This document shows, one piece after another, positions 8,589 through 16,959 of a DNA stretch of 64,000 bases. Below the pieces are notes generated by a model. It did no database searches, was not told where the DNA came from, and worked only from the letters and a program-made list of their open reading frames with translations. This stretch comes from Donghicola eburneus (GTDB lineage Bacteria; Pseudomonadota; Alphaproteobacteria; Rhodobacterales; Rhodobacteraceae). The translations under genes and the position numbers were made by a program. The first letter of the stretch is position 1, and the number at the start of each line of letters is the position of its first letter. The stretch lies in the NCBI RefSeq assembly GCF_900115865.1, contig NZ_FOXY01000006.1, positions 124,001-188,000 on the forward strand. The letters run 5' to 3'.

Positions 8589-9842
8589 ATGCGATGGCTT
8601 TTACTCTTTGTAATGTTCTGCTTGCCCATGAACCTCTGGGCGCTGGAGATTTCCGTGCAAGATCGTGCTTCTTTGTTCAAGGCGTTGAAGCAGGCGAAAG
8701 GCGGCGAAGTCTTATTGCTGGCAGCGGGTGATTACGGCGAGCTTGATCTTTGGGCTGACGGGCCGGTGCCGCCAGTCTATGCAGAGCCCGTGATTTTGCG
8801 AGCTGCAGCCGCCTCGCCGCCGATCTTTACGCGGTTGAAACTTACCGGCGCCCGCAATCTGGCATTTGAGGGCGTGCTGTTTGACTACATCTTTGCTGCC
8901 GGAGACGCGCCGGGTCAGACCCGTCCCTTTCATATCAAAGACTCGACGAATATCCGATTTACCGATGTGATTTTCGACGGCGATGTCGCGTCAGGGCGCG
9001 GCCCCGAGGATAACGGTTATGCCGCTGGCATAGGCCTAAGCGCTCGGCACGTGACACGTTTCACTCTTCAGCGCAGCGAAATCCGGTCGTTCTACCGAGG
9101 TTTGGTTGTGGGTGAAGGGACAGATGTCTTGATTGCCGAGAACGACCTCCATGACCTGCGGTCGGACGGCATGAATTTTGTCAAAGCCACCGGTTTGCGG
9201 GTTGAGGGCAACGTCATCCGTGATTTCCGCCGCAGTTTTGCATCGCGCGACCATGCTGACATGATCCAGTTTTGGTCAATGAATGCTGATTATCCGACCA
9301 CCGATGTTGTCATTCGGCGGAACTTTTTGACGGTCGGAAATGGGGATCATACGCAGTCGATCTTCATGCGGAACGAAGCGGTCGATATGCAGGGTGGCGA
9401 TCTGTCGATGTACTACCGCGATATCTTAATCGAAGAGAATCTCATCCTGAATAACCATTTTCATGGAATCACCGTGGGGGAGACCGATGGCCTGACCATC
9501 CGACGGAATACCTTGATTCGTGTGCCTCGTCGCTCTGAGCCGGGGATTCGGGGCACTTTTGCCAATATGCCTGGAATTCAAGTCGCCGACTCGTCTCGGA
9601 ATGTGACTGTCACAGCCAACATTGCGTCGCGCGTTCCAAAGGTTCAGGCCGGCTGGAAACAGGTGGGAAACGCAATTGTACAAGACCTCGAGGCGTTTGA
9701 GGGCGGCTACTATCCCCGCGTTTTTGCAAACCCCTTCGCTGGAAAACCCTATCGACCTGAGAATTTTAAGCCTGTCTCTGGGGCGCTGTTGGATCGCTCA
9801 GAGCTGGGTGCACCGTTGTCTATATTTCGCTGGGGGGAATAA
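8589..9842 (+). CDS. Secreted right-handed parallel beta-helix protein
   Basis: A 417-residue protein with a signal peptide (MRWLLLFVMFCLPMNLWA, cleavage near 19). A solenoid of beta-strand repeats follows (NLAFEGVLFDYIF, IRFTDVIFDGDV, VTRFTLQRSEIRSF, GLRVEGNVIRDF, ILIEENLILNNHF, GLTIRRNTLIR), typical of pectate-lyase-like PbH1 folds. Conserved charged patches include RDHADMIQFW near residue 218. Proteins of this fold act as polysaccharide lyases, C5-epimerases or phage-type depolymerases. Here a periplasmic or secreted enzyme that trims or edits the locus polymer is likely. The ATG follows immediately after the stop of the acyltransferase. It is similar to the truncated gene at the left edge. 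The reaction cannot be named from sequence. Confidence 0.8.
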   Translation: MRWLLLFVMFCLPMNLWALEISVQDRASLFKALKQAKGGEVLLLAAGDYGELDLWADGPVPPVYAEPVILRAAAASPPIFTRLKLTGARNLAFEGVLFDYIFAAGDAPGQTRPFHIKDSTNIRFTDVIFDGDVASGRGPEDNGYAAGIGLSARHVTRFTLQRSEIRSFYRGLVVGEGTDVLIAENDLHDLRSDGMNFVKATGLRVEGNVIRDFRRSFASRDHADMIQFWSMNADYPTTDVVIRRNFLTVGNGDHTQSIFMRNEAVDMQGGDLSMYYRDILIEENLILNNHFHGITVGETDGLTIRRNTLIRVPRRSEPGIRGTFANMPGIQVADSSRNVTVTANIASRVPKVQAGWKQVGNAIVQDLEAFEGGYYPRVFANPFAGKPYRPENFKPVSGALLDRSELGAPLSIFRWGE

Positions 9843-9851
9843 CTGGACGCA

Positions 9852-11240
9852 ATGGTAAGTCTAAATCCTGAAACCACGCGCTCTTTTGCACCTGCAGTCC
9901 CCGAGACCGGAACGGGCGCGATATGGCTGATGCGACTGTATTTGATTGCTTTGTTTCTGCCGGTCGACTTTCAACTCGGGCCGTTGGCGATGAATGCACT
10001 GAGGTTTTACCTCTTGTTAGTGACGGGGCCGCTCTTTGTCCGGTTGGTGATCGGGCATTTTGGACGCGTGATCGTGACCGACGTTTTGTTTGTGATGCAC
10101 TTATGCTGGGTGAGCCTGTCGCTGGCGGTCAATAATCCGGCCTCCCTCGTTTCCGCGACGGGGTCCGCATCCGTTGAGTTTCTAGGCGGCTATCTGATCG
10201 CGCGCGCGTCCATCCGAGACCAGAAGAGCTTTGGCGCATTCTGTCGGTTCTTTGCTGCCATTGTTGTCCTCAGCCTCGTGCCTGCTCTGATCGAGGCGCT
10301 CACGGGGCGTGCCTTGGTGCCAGAACTGATTGACCGGCTTCCGTTTTTTACTGCTTCGCTCCCTTTTGAGATGGACCCGAGGATGGGGCTGCACCGTGTG
10401 CTGGTCGTGTTCCCGCACCCCATTTTATACGGACTCGTTTGCTCGACCGCGATCTCGTTGGTGTGGGTTGGTCTCAAGCAGGATATCGCGCCGACCCACC
10501 GGCTCCGAAATGCAGGGCTTGTGTCTTTCGCCACGTTTCTGTCGCTATCCAGCGGAGCGCTGCTGGCAGCCGCGTTGCAGTTTATGTTGATAGGATGGCA
10601 ATGGGTTTTCCGTACCGTCCGAGCCCGCTGGCTGATTTTCCTTGGGTTGCTGGTGTTGTCTTATATCGTGGTAGACATCGCCTCTAGTCGTTCTCCGATG
10701 CGCGTGTTTTTGACATATGCAACCTTCTCAGCGCATTCGGCTTACACACGGCTCTACATCTTTGATTGGGGTATGGTGAACGTGTGGACGAGCCCGCTGT
10801 TTGGGATTGGTCTGAATGACTGGGTGCGTCCAGCCTATATGGGAGCAAGTGTCGATAACTTTTGGCTTTTAACGACGATGCGCTGGGGGATCCCCGGGTT
10901 CATGACCTTGGCTGCCGGCGTGCTGTACTTGGTACTGCGCGTGGCGTTCCGACCGCTACCAGAGGGCTCGTCGCTGGCGGATAAACGGCGTGCTTGGGTG
11001 TTCACGATTTGCGGGCTGTGCGTGACCTTGACCACAGTCCATGTGTGGGCAGGGAGCTATTCCTACATCGCGTTTTTGTTCGGTGCCGGGGCTTGGTTTC
11101 TAAGTGTATCGCCGGAAAAAGAAGATGAACCTGTGGAGTGGAGAACGCAGGAGGATCGGCAAGGGTCCATTTACCGTCGCGAGATCGCGCCAACACCCTA
11201 CACTCGGAGCCCTGTTCAGCACAGGCGCGACCAAATCTGA
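9852..11240 (+). CDS. O-antigen ligase/polymerase-like membrane protein (Wzy/WaaL type)
   Basis: A 462-residue polytopic protein with about ten to eleven hydrophobic segments. A large loop between late segments carries ARASIRDQKSF, a conserved arginine-containing HRVLVVFPHPILYGL, and LFGIGLNDWVRP followed by NFWLLTTMRWGIPG. This arrangement is characteristic of the Wzy/WaaL/O-antigen ligase superfamily (PF04932), which joins lipid-linked repeat units in the periplasm or transfers the polymer to an acceptor. It lies 9 bp after the beta-helix gene, so 6732-11240 looks like one operon. A second member of the superfamily is encoded at 27382. Sequence alone does not separate polymerase from ligase. 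Confidence 0.82.
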   Translation: MVSLNPETTRSFAPAVPETGTGAIWLMRLYLIALFLPVDFQLGPLAMNALRFYLLLVTGPLFVRLVIGHFGRVIVTDVLFVMHLCWVSLSLAVNNPASLVSATGSASVEFLGGYLIARASIRDQKSFGAFCRFFAAIVVLSLVPALIEALTGRALVPELIDRLPFFTASLPFEMDPRMGLHRVLVVFPHPILYGLVCSTAISLVWVGLKQDIAPTHRLRNAGLVSFATFLSLSSGALLAAALQFMLIGWQWVFRTVRARWLIFLGLLVLSYIVVDIASSRSPMRVFLTYATFSAHSAYTRLYIFDWGMVNVWTSPLFGIGLNDWVRPAYMGASVDNFWLLTTMRWGIPGFMTLAAGVLYLVLRVAFRPLPEGSSLADKRRAWVFTICGLCVTLTTVHVWAGSYSYIAFLFGAGAWFLSVSPEKEDEPVEWRTQEDRQGSIYRREIAPTPYTRSPVQHRRDQI

Positions 11241-11996
11241 TTAACTTTGCAAGAACATGATTTGCCCGTCGTTAATTTCGACGGCAGTGAGCGGTCGGCC
11301 GGTGTAGGCGCCTGTGTCGATCGAAATGCGCCCATTCTTGATCCGCGGCTCTTTGACGATGTTATGCCCGTGAACGATCCATTGTCCGTCGGGGCGTCGC
11401 ACTTTGCGAAAATCACTGTGCCCCCAAATCAGGTTATCGTCCTTTTGATCCGAGAGGGGCGCAGTGGGATCTGCACCCGCGTGGACAACGCCAACATTGC
11501 TTTCTTCCCAGAAGGTTGGCAGCCCCTGAAGCCAGGCAAGTAGATCCGGGCCTAGCGCCTGGGACAACTGTTCAGCGATGGCTGTCAGGCTATTTAACTG
11601 CCCGCCCCAAGTAACGTTAAACGACTCGAGTGTGTTAAGGCCACCTGCCTGAATCCAGCGAAGACCCGCCGACTCAGGCTTTGCGAGAAAGTCGAGCATC
11701 ATTTGCTCGTGGTTCCCCTTGAGGCAGGTCAGGCGGGACCCTGCCACACGTTGGAGCGCGATGAGGCGCTGAAGCACGGCAGAGGAGTCCGCCCCGCGAT
11801 CGATCATGTCGCCCACCGTGATGATACGCGCATCATACCCTTCGGCCTGCCAAATTTTCTCGAGCAAAGTCTCCAGTTGATCGTGGCATCCGTGAATGTC
11901 GCCAATGACGAACAGTGGTTCTGAGAGCTGCGGGCTCGATAGTTTGGAGTTTGCAGGTTCGACCTCGCGGCCGAAAAGGCGATTGAAGGAAAACAT
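11241..11996 (-). CDS. PPP-family serine/threonine protein phosphatase (metallophosphoesterase)
   Basis: 251 residues with all PPP-family metal motifs: GDIHG at 32-36, GDMIDRG at 62-68, GNHEQM near 94, a later VHAG and an IVHGH near the C-terminus. These residues bind two metals and hydrolyse phosphoserine/threonine (or Ap4A-like substrates in ApaH relatives). It is tail-to-tail with the Wzy-type gene, with no gap between the two stops. Its place in the polysaccharide locus suggests control of a phosphorylated biosynthesis protein, but this is inference. The PHP phosphatases usually paired with BY-kinases belong to a different fold. Confidence 0.88.
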   Translation of the reverse strand: MFSFNRLFGREVEPANSKLSSPQLSEPLFVIGDIHGCHDQLETLLEKIWQAEGYDARIITVGDMIDRGADSSAVLQRLIALQRVAGSRLTCLKGNHEQMMLDFLAKPESAGLRWIQAGGLNTLESFNVTWGGQLNSLTAIAEQLSQALGPDLLAWLQGLPTFWEESNVGVVHAGADPTAPLSDQKDDNLIWGHSDFRKVRRPDGQWIVHGHNIVKEPRIKNGRISIDTGAYTGRPLTAVEINDGQIMFLQS

Positions 11997-12404
11997 TTAA
12001 AACCGAGGATACGATGATCTGAGATTAAACTTTATAGTAAAGAAGCCGGCTAGGGAAGGAATTGCGATGAGAGTTGATGAATATTATTTCTGGAGATCAT
12101 TTTCGAAACTTTAGAGTTTTTAAAAATATCAAAAAGGTAAAAAAATGACACGATGAGTGATTGAGTAAATGAAAGGATATGCATTGCATTAATCGACGTT
12201 GCGCAAACTTTGGGGGCGTTTTGGGTAAAATAGAGTCACTCGGCACAATTTTGCCTTTTTCGCTTTAAACGCTGGTGGTGAGAGAGTATGTCTATACACG
12301 ATTAATGAAATGTCTTCTTGGACATGTAAATTTAGAATTTTTATCGGCTTACATTTCTCTACTGCCTTTTTGTAAGTGAAAATTTAAGTATTCCGAGGTG
12401 TCTT
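11997..12404. other. AT-rich intergenic region upstream of the export gene
   Basis: 408 bp between divergent genes (phosphatase start at 11996, export-protein start at 12405). It is clearly more AT-rich than the flanking genes and has runs of A and T. No open frame with coding character, tRNA or strong terminator was seen. It must contain the promoters of both genes and gives the export gene a 5' leader of unknown length. The ribosome-binding site GAGGTG at 12395-12400 serves the TTG start. Confidence 0.5.
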
Positions 12405-13649
12405 TTGCGATACTCAACCGGTTCAAAGTTCCTGCGCGTTGCGGGCTTTTCGATCGCTTCGTTCTCTCTGTTAGTCTCTGGCGCTGTGGCTGACTCGTAC
12501 CGCTTGGTTGCGGGGGACACGCTAGAGTTCATGTACTCGGGTTTGGGCGAGCCGGCCGAGGTCAAGATTGATATCAATGGCCAGATGCGCGTCGTGAACG
12601 TTGGCGGTGTGACCGTTGCTGGTCTGACGCTCGATGAGGCTGAAGAAAAGCTCGAGGCGGACATCATTAACTCTGGCATGTTCATTGAGCCGATTGTGAG
12701 CCTTCAGTTGACAGAGTATGCGCCTGTTGTCGTGGCAGGGGATGTGGCGCGACCAGGTCGTTTCGAGTTTACTCCTGGCATGACGGTCGCATCGGCGCTG
12801 GCGTTGTCGGGCGGCAGTGAACTGGCGGGGATTTCGCGATACGAACTCCAAACCACGCGTAGTGACTTAGAGGCACGGATCAAAACCGCTAACTTGGAAA
12901 TTGCGACAACAGTGGCGGACATTGCGCGATATCAAGCCGTGCTAGATGGCACGGATGTCGTTGAATTGAGCCCTGAGCTTCTGGCCCTCATTCCTGCGAA
13001 AGACGCCGTCGATCTGGGCGAAATTATGAGCAAATCAAACCTGATCCTGCAAGCAGAGGCCGCGCAGGAGAAAGAGTTGATGTCCGTTTGGGCTGAAGAG
13101 ATCGCCTCGATTGAAAAGCAGATCCAGCTTTTTGGTGAACGCATTCAGGTCCAGCAAGACATTGTTGCCAGCGCTGCCGATGATCTGGCCAAGGCACGGG
13201 ATCTGCAGGCGCGGGGCTTGCAGACCAACGTTGGCTTGGCCGCCGCCGAGCAGCGGGACGCCGACGCGCGGTCGCGCGAGATTGAGTTGGAGTCGGCACG
13301 CGTCCTTGCGACTCAATCGGTGGCTGATGCCAAAGCCGAGCGTAGCCAGTACCAGAGCGCTCGCCGGACTGAAGCGTTGACCTTCCTCAAGGAGGATCAG
13401 GTTCGCGTGGATTCTCTGTCCTTGCAGTACTCGAATATCCTCGAGCAGTTGGCGTTGCTAACCAGCGGTAGTATCAGCGCGCTGCTCAATTCTGACACTG
13501 TTAACCTGACGTATGTGCTGCAGGGACCGCGTGCAGACCGTGTTGCCCCTGAGGATATCAGCGACGCGACTACACTGCTGCCTGGCGATACGCTCGTTGT
13601 GTACCTAGAGGGGATGGATCTCTCTCCGGTCGTAGCGACGGCAGAATAA
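12405..13649 (+). CDS. Polysaccharide export outer-membrane protein (GumB/ExoF-like)
   Basis: 414 residues from a TTG start preceded by GAGGTG (12395-12400). A signal peptide ends near SGAVADS. The polysaccharide export motif YRLVAGDTLEFMYSGL (about 32-47) follows, then a soluble-ligand-binding beta-grasp region (YAPVVVAGDVARPGRFEFTPG near 105-125) and a second export-type block near the C-terminus (TTLLPGDTLVVYLEG). Between them, residues about 150-350 form a long coiled coil. This matches ExoF/GumB-like periplasmic/outer-membrane proteins rather than full Wza, which lacks such a coil. It would bridge the inner-membrane Wzc/ExoP-type protein to the outer membrane. No lipobox cysteine is seen at the cleavage site. 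Confidence 0.88.
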   Translation: MRYSTGSKFLRVAGFSIASFSLLVSGAVADSYRLVAGDTLEFMYSGLGEPAEVKIDINGQMRVVNVGGVTVAGLTLDEAEEKLEADIINSGMFIEPIVSLQLTEYAPVVVAGDVARPGRFEFTPGMTVASALALSGGSELAGISRYELQTTRSDLEARIKTANLEIATTVADIARYQAVLDGTDVVELSPELLALIPAKDAVDLGEIMSKSNLILQAEAAQEKELMSVWAEEIASIEKQIQLFGERIQVQQDIVASAADDLAKARDLQARGLQTNVGLAAAEQRDADARSREIELESARVLATQSVADAKAERSQYQSARRTEALTFLKEDQVRVDSLSLQYSNILEQLALLTSGSISALLNSDTVNLTYVLQGPRADRVAPEDISDATTLLPGDTLVVYLEGMDLSPVVATAE

Positions 13650-13659
13650 GGACAAGGAC

Positions 13660-14772
13660 GTGAGTGGTAACGAGTTTGGCCGTGTAGCGATTATTCACTA
13701 CTGGCTTGTGGGAATGCGCGGCGGCGAAAAGGTCATTGAGGCCCTCTGCCGTATGTTTCCACAAGCCGACATTTTCACGCACGTGGCCGATCCCGCAAAG
13801 TTGAGTGCTACGCTTACCAAGCACAAGATTATTGAGACCCGGGTGGGCCGTTTGCCGATGGCTACCAAGATGTACCAGAAATACCTGCCTCTGATGCCTC
13901 GGGCGTTGGAAGAGTTGGACTTAACTGGGTACGACCTTGTTATCTCTTCGGAATCTGGCCCCGCGAAGGGCGTGATCGCGCCGCCGGATACGCCTCATTT
14001 GTGCTATTGTCATTCGCCCATGAGATATCTGTGGGACCAGTACCATGTGTACCGAAATGGAGCAGGGTTTATCACACGGATGGCAATGCCTTTGCTTGCG
14101 CATTCATTGCGGCAATGGGACGTAACGAGTGCCGCACGTGTTGATGGTTTCGCTGCCAATTCGGGACACGTGGCAAACCGGATTAAAAAGTACTGGCGCC
14201 GTGACGCCGATGTTGTTGCGCCCCCCGTTGCGGTGGACGATTTCAAGCCTGTTGCATCGTCCGAGCTTGGGAATTTTTATCTGTGGGTCGGAGAATTGGC
14301 GCCTTACAAGCGGCCCGATCTTGCGGTTGAAGCATTCAAGAAATTGGACAAGCCGTTCGTCGTCATTGGTGGTCCAGACGAGACGGTGAAAAAGTTGCAA
14401 GCCATCGCCGGTCCTAAAACCAAGTTCCTAGGCAAAGCCCCCTTCGATGTTTTGAAAGACCATATGGCGCGGTGCAAAGCACTCATCTTTCCGGGAGAAG
14501 AGGATTTTGGAATCGTACCGGTTGAGGCAATGGCATCTGGTCGGCCCGTAATCGCTTACGGGCGCGGAGGCATTTTGGACTCTGTGGTGGAAAACGAGAC
14601 TGGTCTGTTCTTTAAAAATCAGACCGTTGAGGAGTTGGTGGACGCGGTTGAACGGTTCGAGAATGCCGGTCTTGATGCCGTTGATCCTCAGATTTGTGTC
14701 AACCGCGCCCGTCTGTTTGACGAAAACGCGTTCCGTGAGGGCGTTTACGCTTCGCTCGCCAAAATTATGTGA
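13660..14772 (+). CDS. Glycosyltransferase family 4
   Basis: 370 residues from GTG 13660, with AAGGACAAGGA upstream. The N-terminal domain begins RVAIIHYWLVGMRGGEKVIE and contains the LCYCHSPMRYLWD segment typical of WbaZ-like mannosyl/glycosyltransferases. The donor-binding domain includes YLWVGELAPYKRPDLAVEAF and ALIFPGEEDFGIVPVEAMASG, with the GT4 catalytic E-F-G-x4-E pattern. It probably adds a sugar, plausibly mannose from the manC product, in the cytosol. It is 10 bp downstream of the export gene and likely co-transcribed with it. Confidence 0.92.
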   Translation: MSGNEFGRVAIIHYWLVGMRGGEKVIEALCRMFPQADIFTHVADPAKLSATLTKHKIIETRVGRLPMATKMYQKYLPLMPRALEELDLTGYDLVISSESGPAKGVIAPPDTPHLCYCHSPMRYLWDQYHVYRNGAGFITRMAMPLLAHSLRQWDVTSAARVDGFAANSGHVANRIKKYWRRDADVVAPPVAVDDFKPVASSELGNFYLWVGELAPYKRPDLAVEAFKKLDKPFVVIGGPDETVKKLQAIAGPKTKFLGKAPFDVLKDHMARCKALIFPGEEDFGIVPVEAMASGRPVIAYGRGGILDSVVENETGLFFKNQTVEELVDAVERFENAGLDAVDPQICVNRARLFDENAFREGVYASLAKIM

Positions 14773-15039
14773 TCAAGTCCGCGGTAGAACTGCGAACAAG
14801 AAGATGACCGACGCTCCGATCAGGCTGTAAATCGGCAAGGCCCACCAAAGTGAGATGCCGAGCTCTGCAATCACCCAAGCGGTGAAAACAAGCGATACCG
14901 GAATCGCAAAGAACGCAGCGCCAGGTAAAACAGCGCGCGGCTTCTCACCTGACACATCACGCTGATCGTGTTGCACCTTGGCTCTCGAAGCCGTCTGCTT
15001 TTTTCTTATTATATTTGCGCTGAACATCTCATCTACCAT
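14773..15039 (-). CDS. Small membrane protein of unknown function
   Basis: 88 residues. The first 35 are polar and basic (KPRAVLP). Two hydrophobic segments follow, about 40-58 (FFAIPVSLVFTAWVIAELG) and 62-83 (WWALPIYSLIGASVIFLFAV). The protein ends PRT. The stop is directly adjacent to the stop of the convergent glycosyltransferase at 13660. The first ATG (15039) is used; ATG 15027 and a GTG further in are alternatives. Codon use in the hydrophobic half looks like that of its neighbours, so I think it is real, but I do not recognise a family. A small accessory membrane protein of the polysaccharide machinery is possible. Confidence 0.6.
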   Translation of the reverse strand: MVDEMFSANIIRKKQTASRAKVQHDQRDVSGEKPRAVLPGAAFFAIPVSLVFTAWVIAELGISLWWALPIYSLIGASVIFLFAVLPRT

Positions 15040-15486
15040 CGCTGTCTATTGCAGAAATATAGGTGTATCAAATGCGGTTCAACTCCTAAATTTGATATAG
15101 ACTTTTTGCCGGTGGAAATCCGCATTCACTCTTTTGAAATACGGCCAAATGTTGCCGACGTTTAACTGTTTGGCGCAAATTGATAGAGCAGTGTTCACAA
15201 TCCGTTGTTCGGATTGATTAAAATCGCAATGTACGAGGCGGCAAACTTGGGTGCTGTAATCTCACGGGTAACTAATTTACAATGCTTTATGTAAGTATAA
15301 GTTATTTTTCGACAATCCGCAAACCCGATTTTGCAACTCGTGAGTGAAAGAGATTGCATTTTTATAAAGTTGCGAGCCGGGCTCGCCCGCTGCTGCGCGC
15401 GGAGCGTTATCTCATCCCTTTAGAAGAGATAAGGTTTCTGACGCATGTTGTACGAGTGATTTGCTAAGAGGTCCGATCTAGCGGAG
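15040..15486. other. Long AT-rich intergenic region with two perfect inverted repeats
   Basis: 447 bp without a credible gene, lying downstream of the minus-strand glycosyltransferase at 15487 and upstream of the small membrane protein. It holds two perfect inverted repeats: GCGAGCC-g-GGCTCGC (15372-15386) and TTATCTC-n12-GAGATAA (15407-15432). On the minus strand the first is followed by AACTTTATAAAA, so it could be a weak terminator for the glycosyltransferase. The remainder is AT-rich and shows nothing recognisable. Confidence 0.4.
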
Positions 15487-16581
15487 TTAGTCCGACGGCA
15501 AATCGTCTAGAACGCTGAGGAACTTGTCAGATGCACGAGCCCAAGTGAACATTTTCGCGCGCTCTCGTCCTTGCTCCCTCAATTCGTCTGAGAGAGTGGT
15601 GCATTGCTCCAGATTCTCCATGGCTTTTGTCCAAGCACCTTGATCGGAAGGGGACACGCTGATGGCTGCACCTTCAGTCACTTCGGGGATCGCTCCGCCC
15701 GTGGAGGCAATCACAGGACATCCTAGCGTCATAGCTTCTGCGGGGGGGAGGCCGAAACCCTCTGTTTTCGAAGGGAATACGAGCGCAAAAGCGTTTTCAT
15801 AGAGCGCACGAAGTTCTTCATCGGTAACGCGCCCGAGCATTTTGATGTGCTCGGATTCCCTCAGGCCATTGGCGCCAAAAACGGCTGCATTTCCACCGCC
15901 TGCAATCACCAGTGGTCGTTGCTTGTCTGAACGCGCGTTGGATGCGTCGACGAGCATTTTCAAATTCTTGTGGGGGGCGAGACTGCCGATCGCCAGAAAA
16001 TATCCGCCAGTGCTTAGGCTGTGCCGGTCAAGGATACGAGCGTCGGCGGCAAGCCGAAGGATGTGATCGGCACCATTCGGGATGACGATAGCTTTGTCTT
16101 TCGGAACCACGCCAAAGTGCTCAAGTTCCCTTTTTGAATGCTCGGAGACGGTCAGAATAGTCTGCGCGCGATGCCCCAGACGGGGTTGAACGAAGTGGTA
16201 AAAACTGCGGAAAGCGCGAGAATAGGTCTCTGGCTGCCGAAACGCTTGCGCGTCGTGCATCATAACAACCTGCTTTTTCCTCAAAACAGGTCCCATGTTG
16301 CATAAGCTGATCAGCCAAGACTCAGGGCTTTCTTTGGCAAGCGCCAGTTGCTCCCACGGGTGGCCAGTCAATTTTGATGAAGAGGTGCTGGTGATTGATA
16401 GCAAATCTTTGGGGCGTTCACTCGCCGCGACGACGGCGCCCTTAGGGCGGACGGCCAAAATATCTTTGAAGCGAGAGGGAATGCCTGCGTCCAGCGATGC
16501 AGAGATAAGTTCGGTTGCGACGCGATCGACGCCAGTGAGCGGGCGCATCAAGAAACGCGCGTTCAATACATAACTATTCAT
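15487..16581 (-). CDS. Glycosyltransferase family 4
   Basis: 364 residues with a GT-B architecture. It opens YVLNARFLMRPLTGVDRVAT, contains MMHDAQAFRQPETYS and TVSEHSKRELEHFGV in the N-terminal half, GYFLAIGSLAPHKNLKMLV as the start of the donor domain (about 195-215) and FALVFPSKTEGFGLPPAEAM (about 272-291) as the GT4 catalytic segment. It is clearly paralogous to the enzyme at 18492, on the other side of manC and in opposite orientation. It is divergent from manC across 378 bp. Donor and acceptor are unknown. Confidence 0.92.
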   Translation of the reverse strand: MNSYVLNARFLMRPLTGVDRVATELISASLDAGIPSRFKDILAVRPKGAVVAASERPKDLLSITSTSSSKLTGHPWEQLALAKESPESWLISLCNMGPVLRKKQVVMMHDAQAFRQPETYSRAFRSFYHFVQPRLGHRAQTILTVSEHSKRELEHFGVVPKDKAIVIPNGADHILRLAADARILDRHSLSTGGYFLAIGSLAPHKNLKMLVDASNARSDKQRPLVIAGGGNAAVFGANGLRESEHIKMLGRVTDEELRALYENAFALVFPSKTEGFGLPPAEAMTLGCPVIASTGGAIPEVTEGAAISVSPSDQGAWTKAMENLEQCTTLSDELREQGRERAKMFTWARASDKFLSVLDDLPSD

Positions 16582-16959
16582 AAAGAAATACCGTGACTGA
16601 GAATAACCAGATCCTGCTATCTCTACCTAACGCTTTTGGACCAAAAATGAGACTACGGATATCGAGATTTAGACCGAACTTCTTTGTTCAGCGAAGCTGT
16701 TGCAAGGCAAAAATCCCAGATCAGAAAAAATGATCCAGAGGGAAACTATTTGCAAAAGCAAACGCCAATATTTGTGCGGTCATTTGTTGTGCAGGTCCTA
16801 TTTTAATGGCCCAAGACTTCGCTAACTGTGGCATGCTGAAAATATGTTGTGTACAAGGTGAGAGAGGTCTGAGAGTGCCGGGCGAAACACCGTGCTTGGC
16901 CTCGTAGAATTTTAGTATTTCTATTGTAGTATTTAAAAAACACTGAAGGCGTTCTTCTG
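16582..16959. other. Divergent intergenic region upstream of manC
   Basis: 378 bp between the divergent starts of the glycosyltransferase (16581) and manC (16960). It is AT-rich and has no coding frame of note. A short inverted repeat TTTGC-aaaa-GCAAA lies at 16749-16762. No terminator or RNA gene was recognised. Promoters for both genes must lie here, but I could not assign convincing -35/-10 pairs. Confidence 0.4.
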
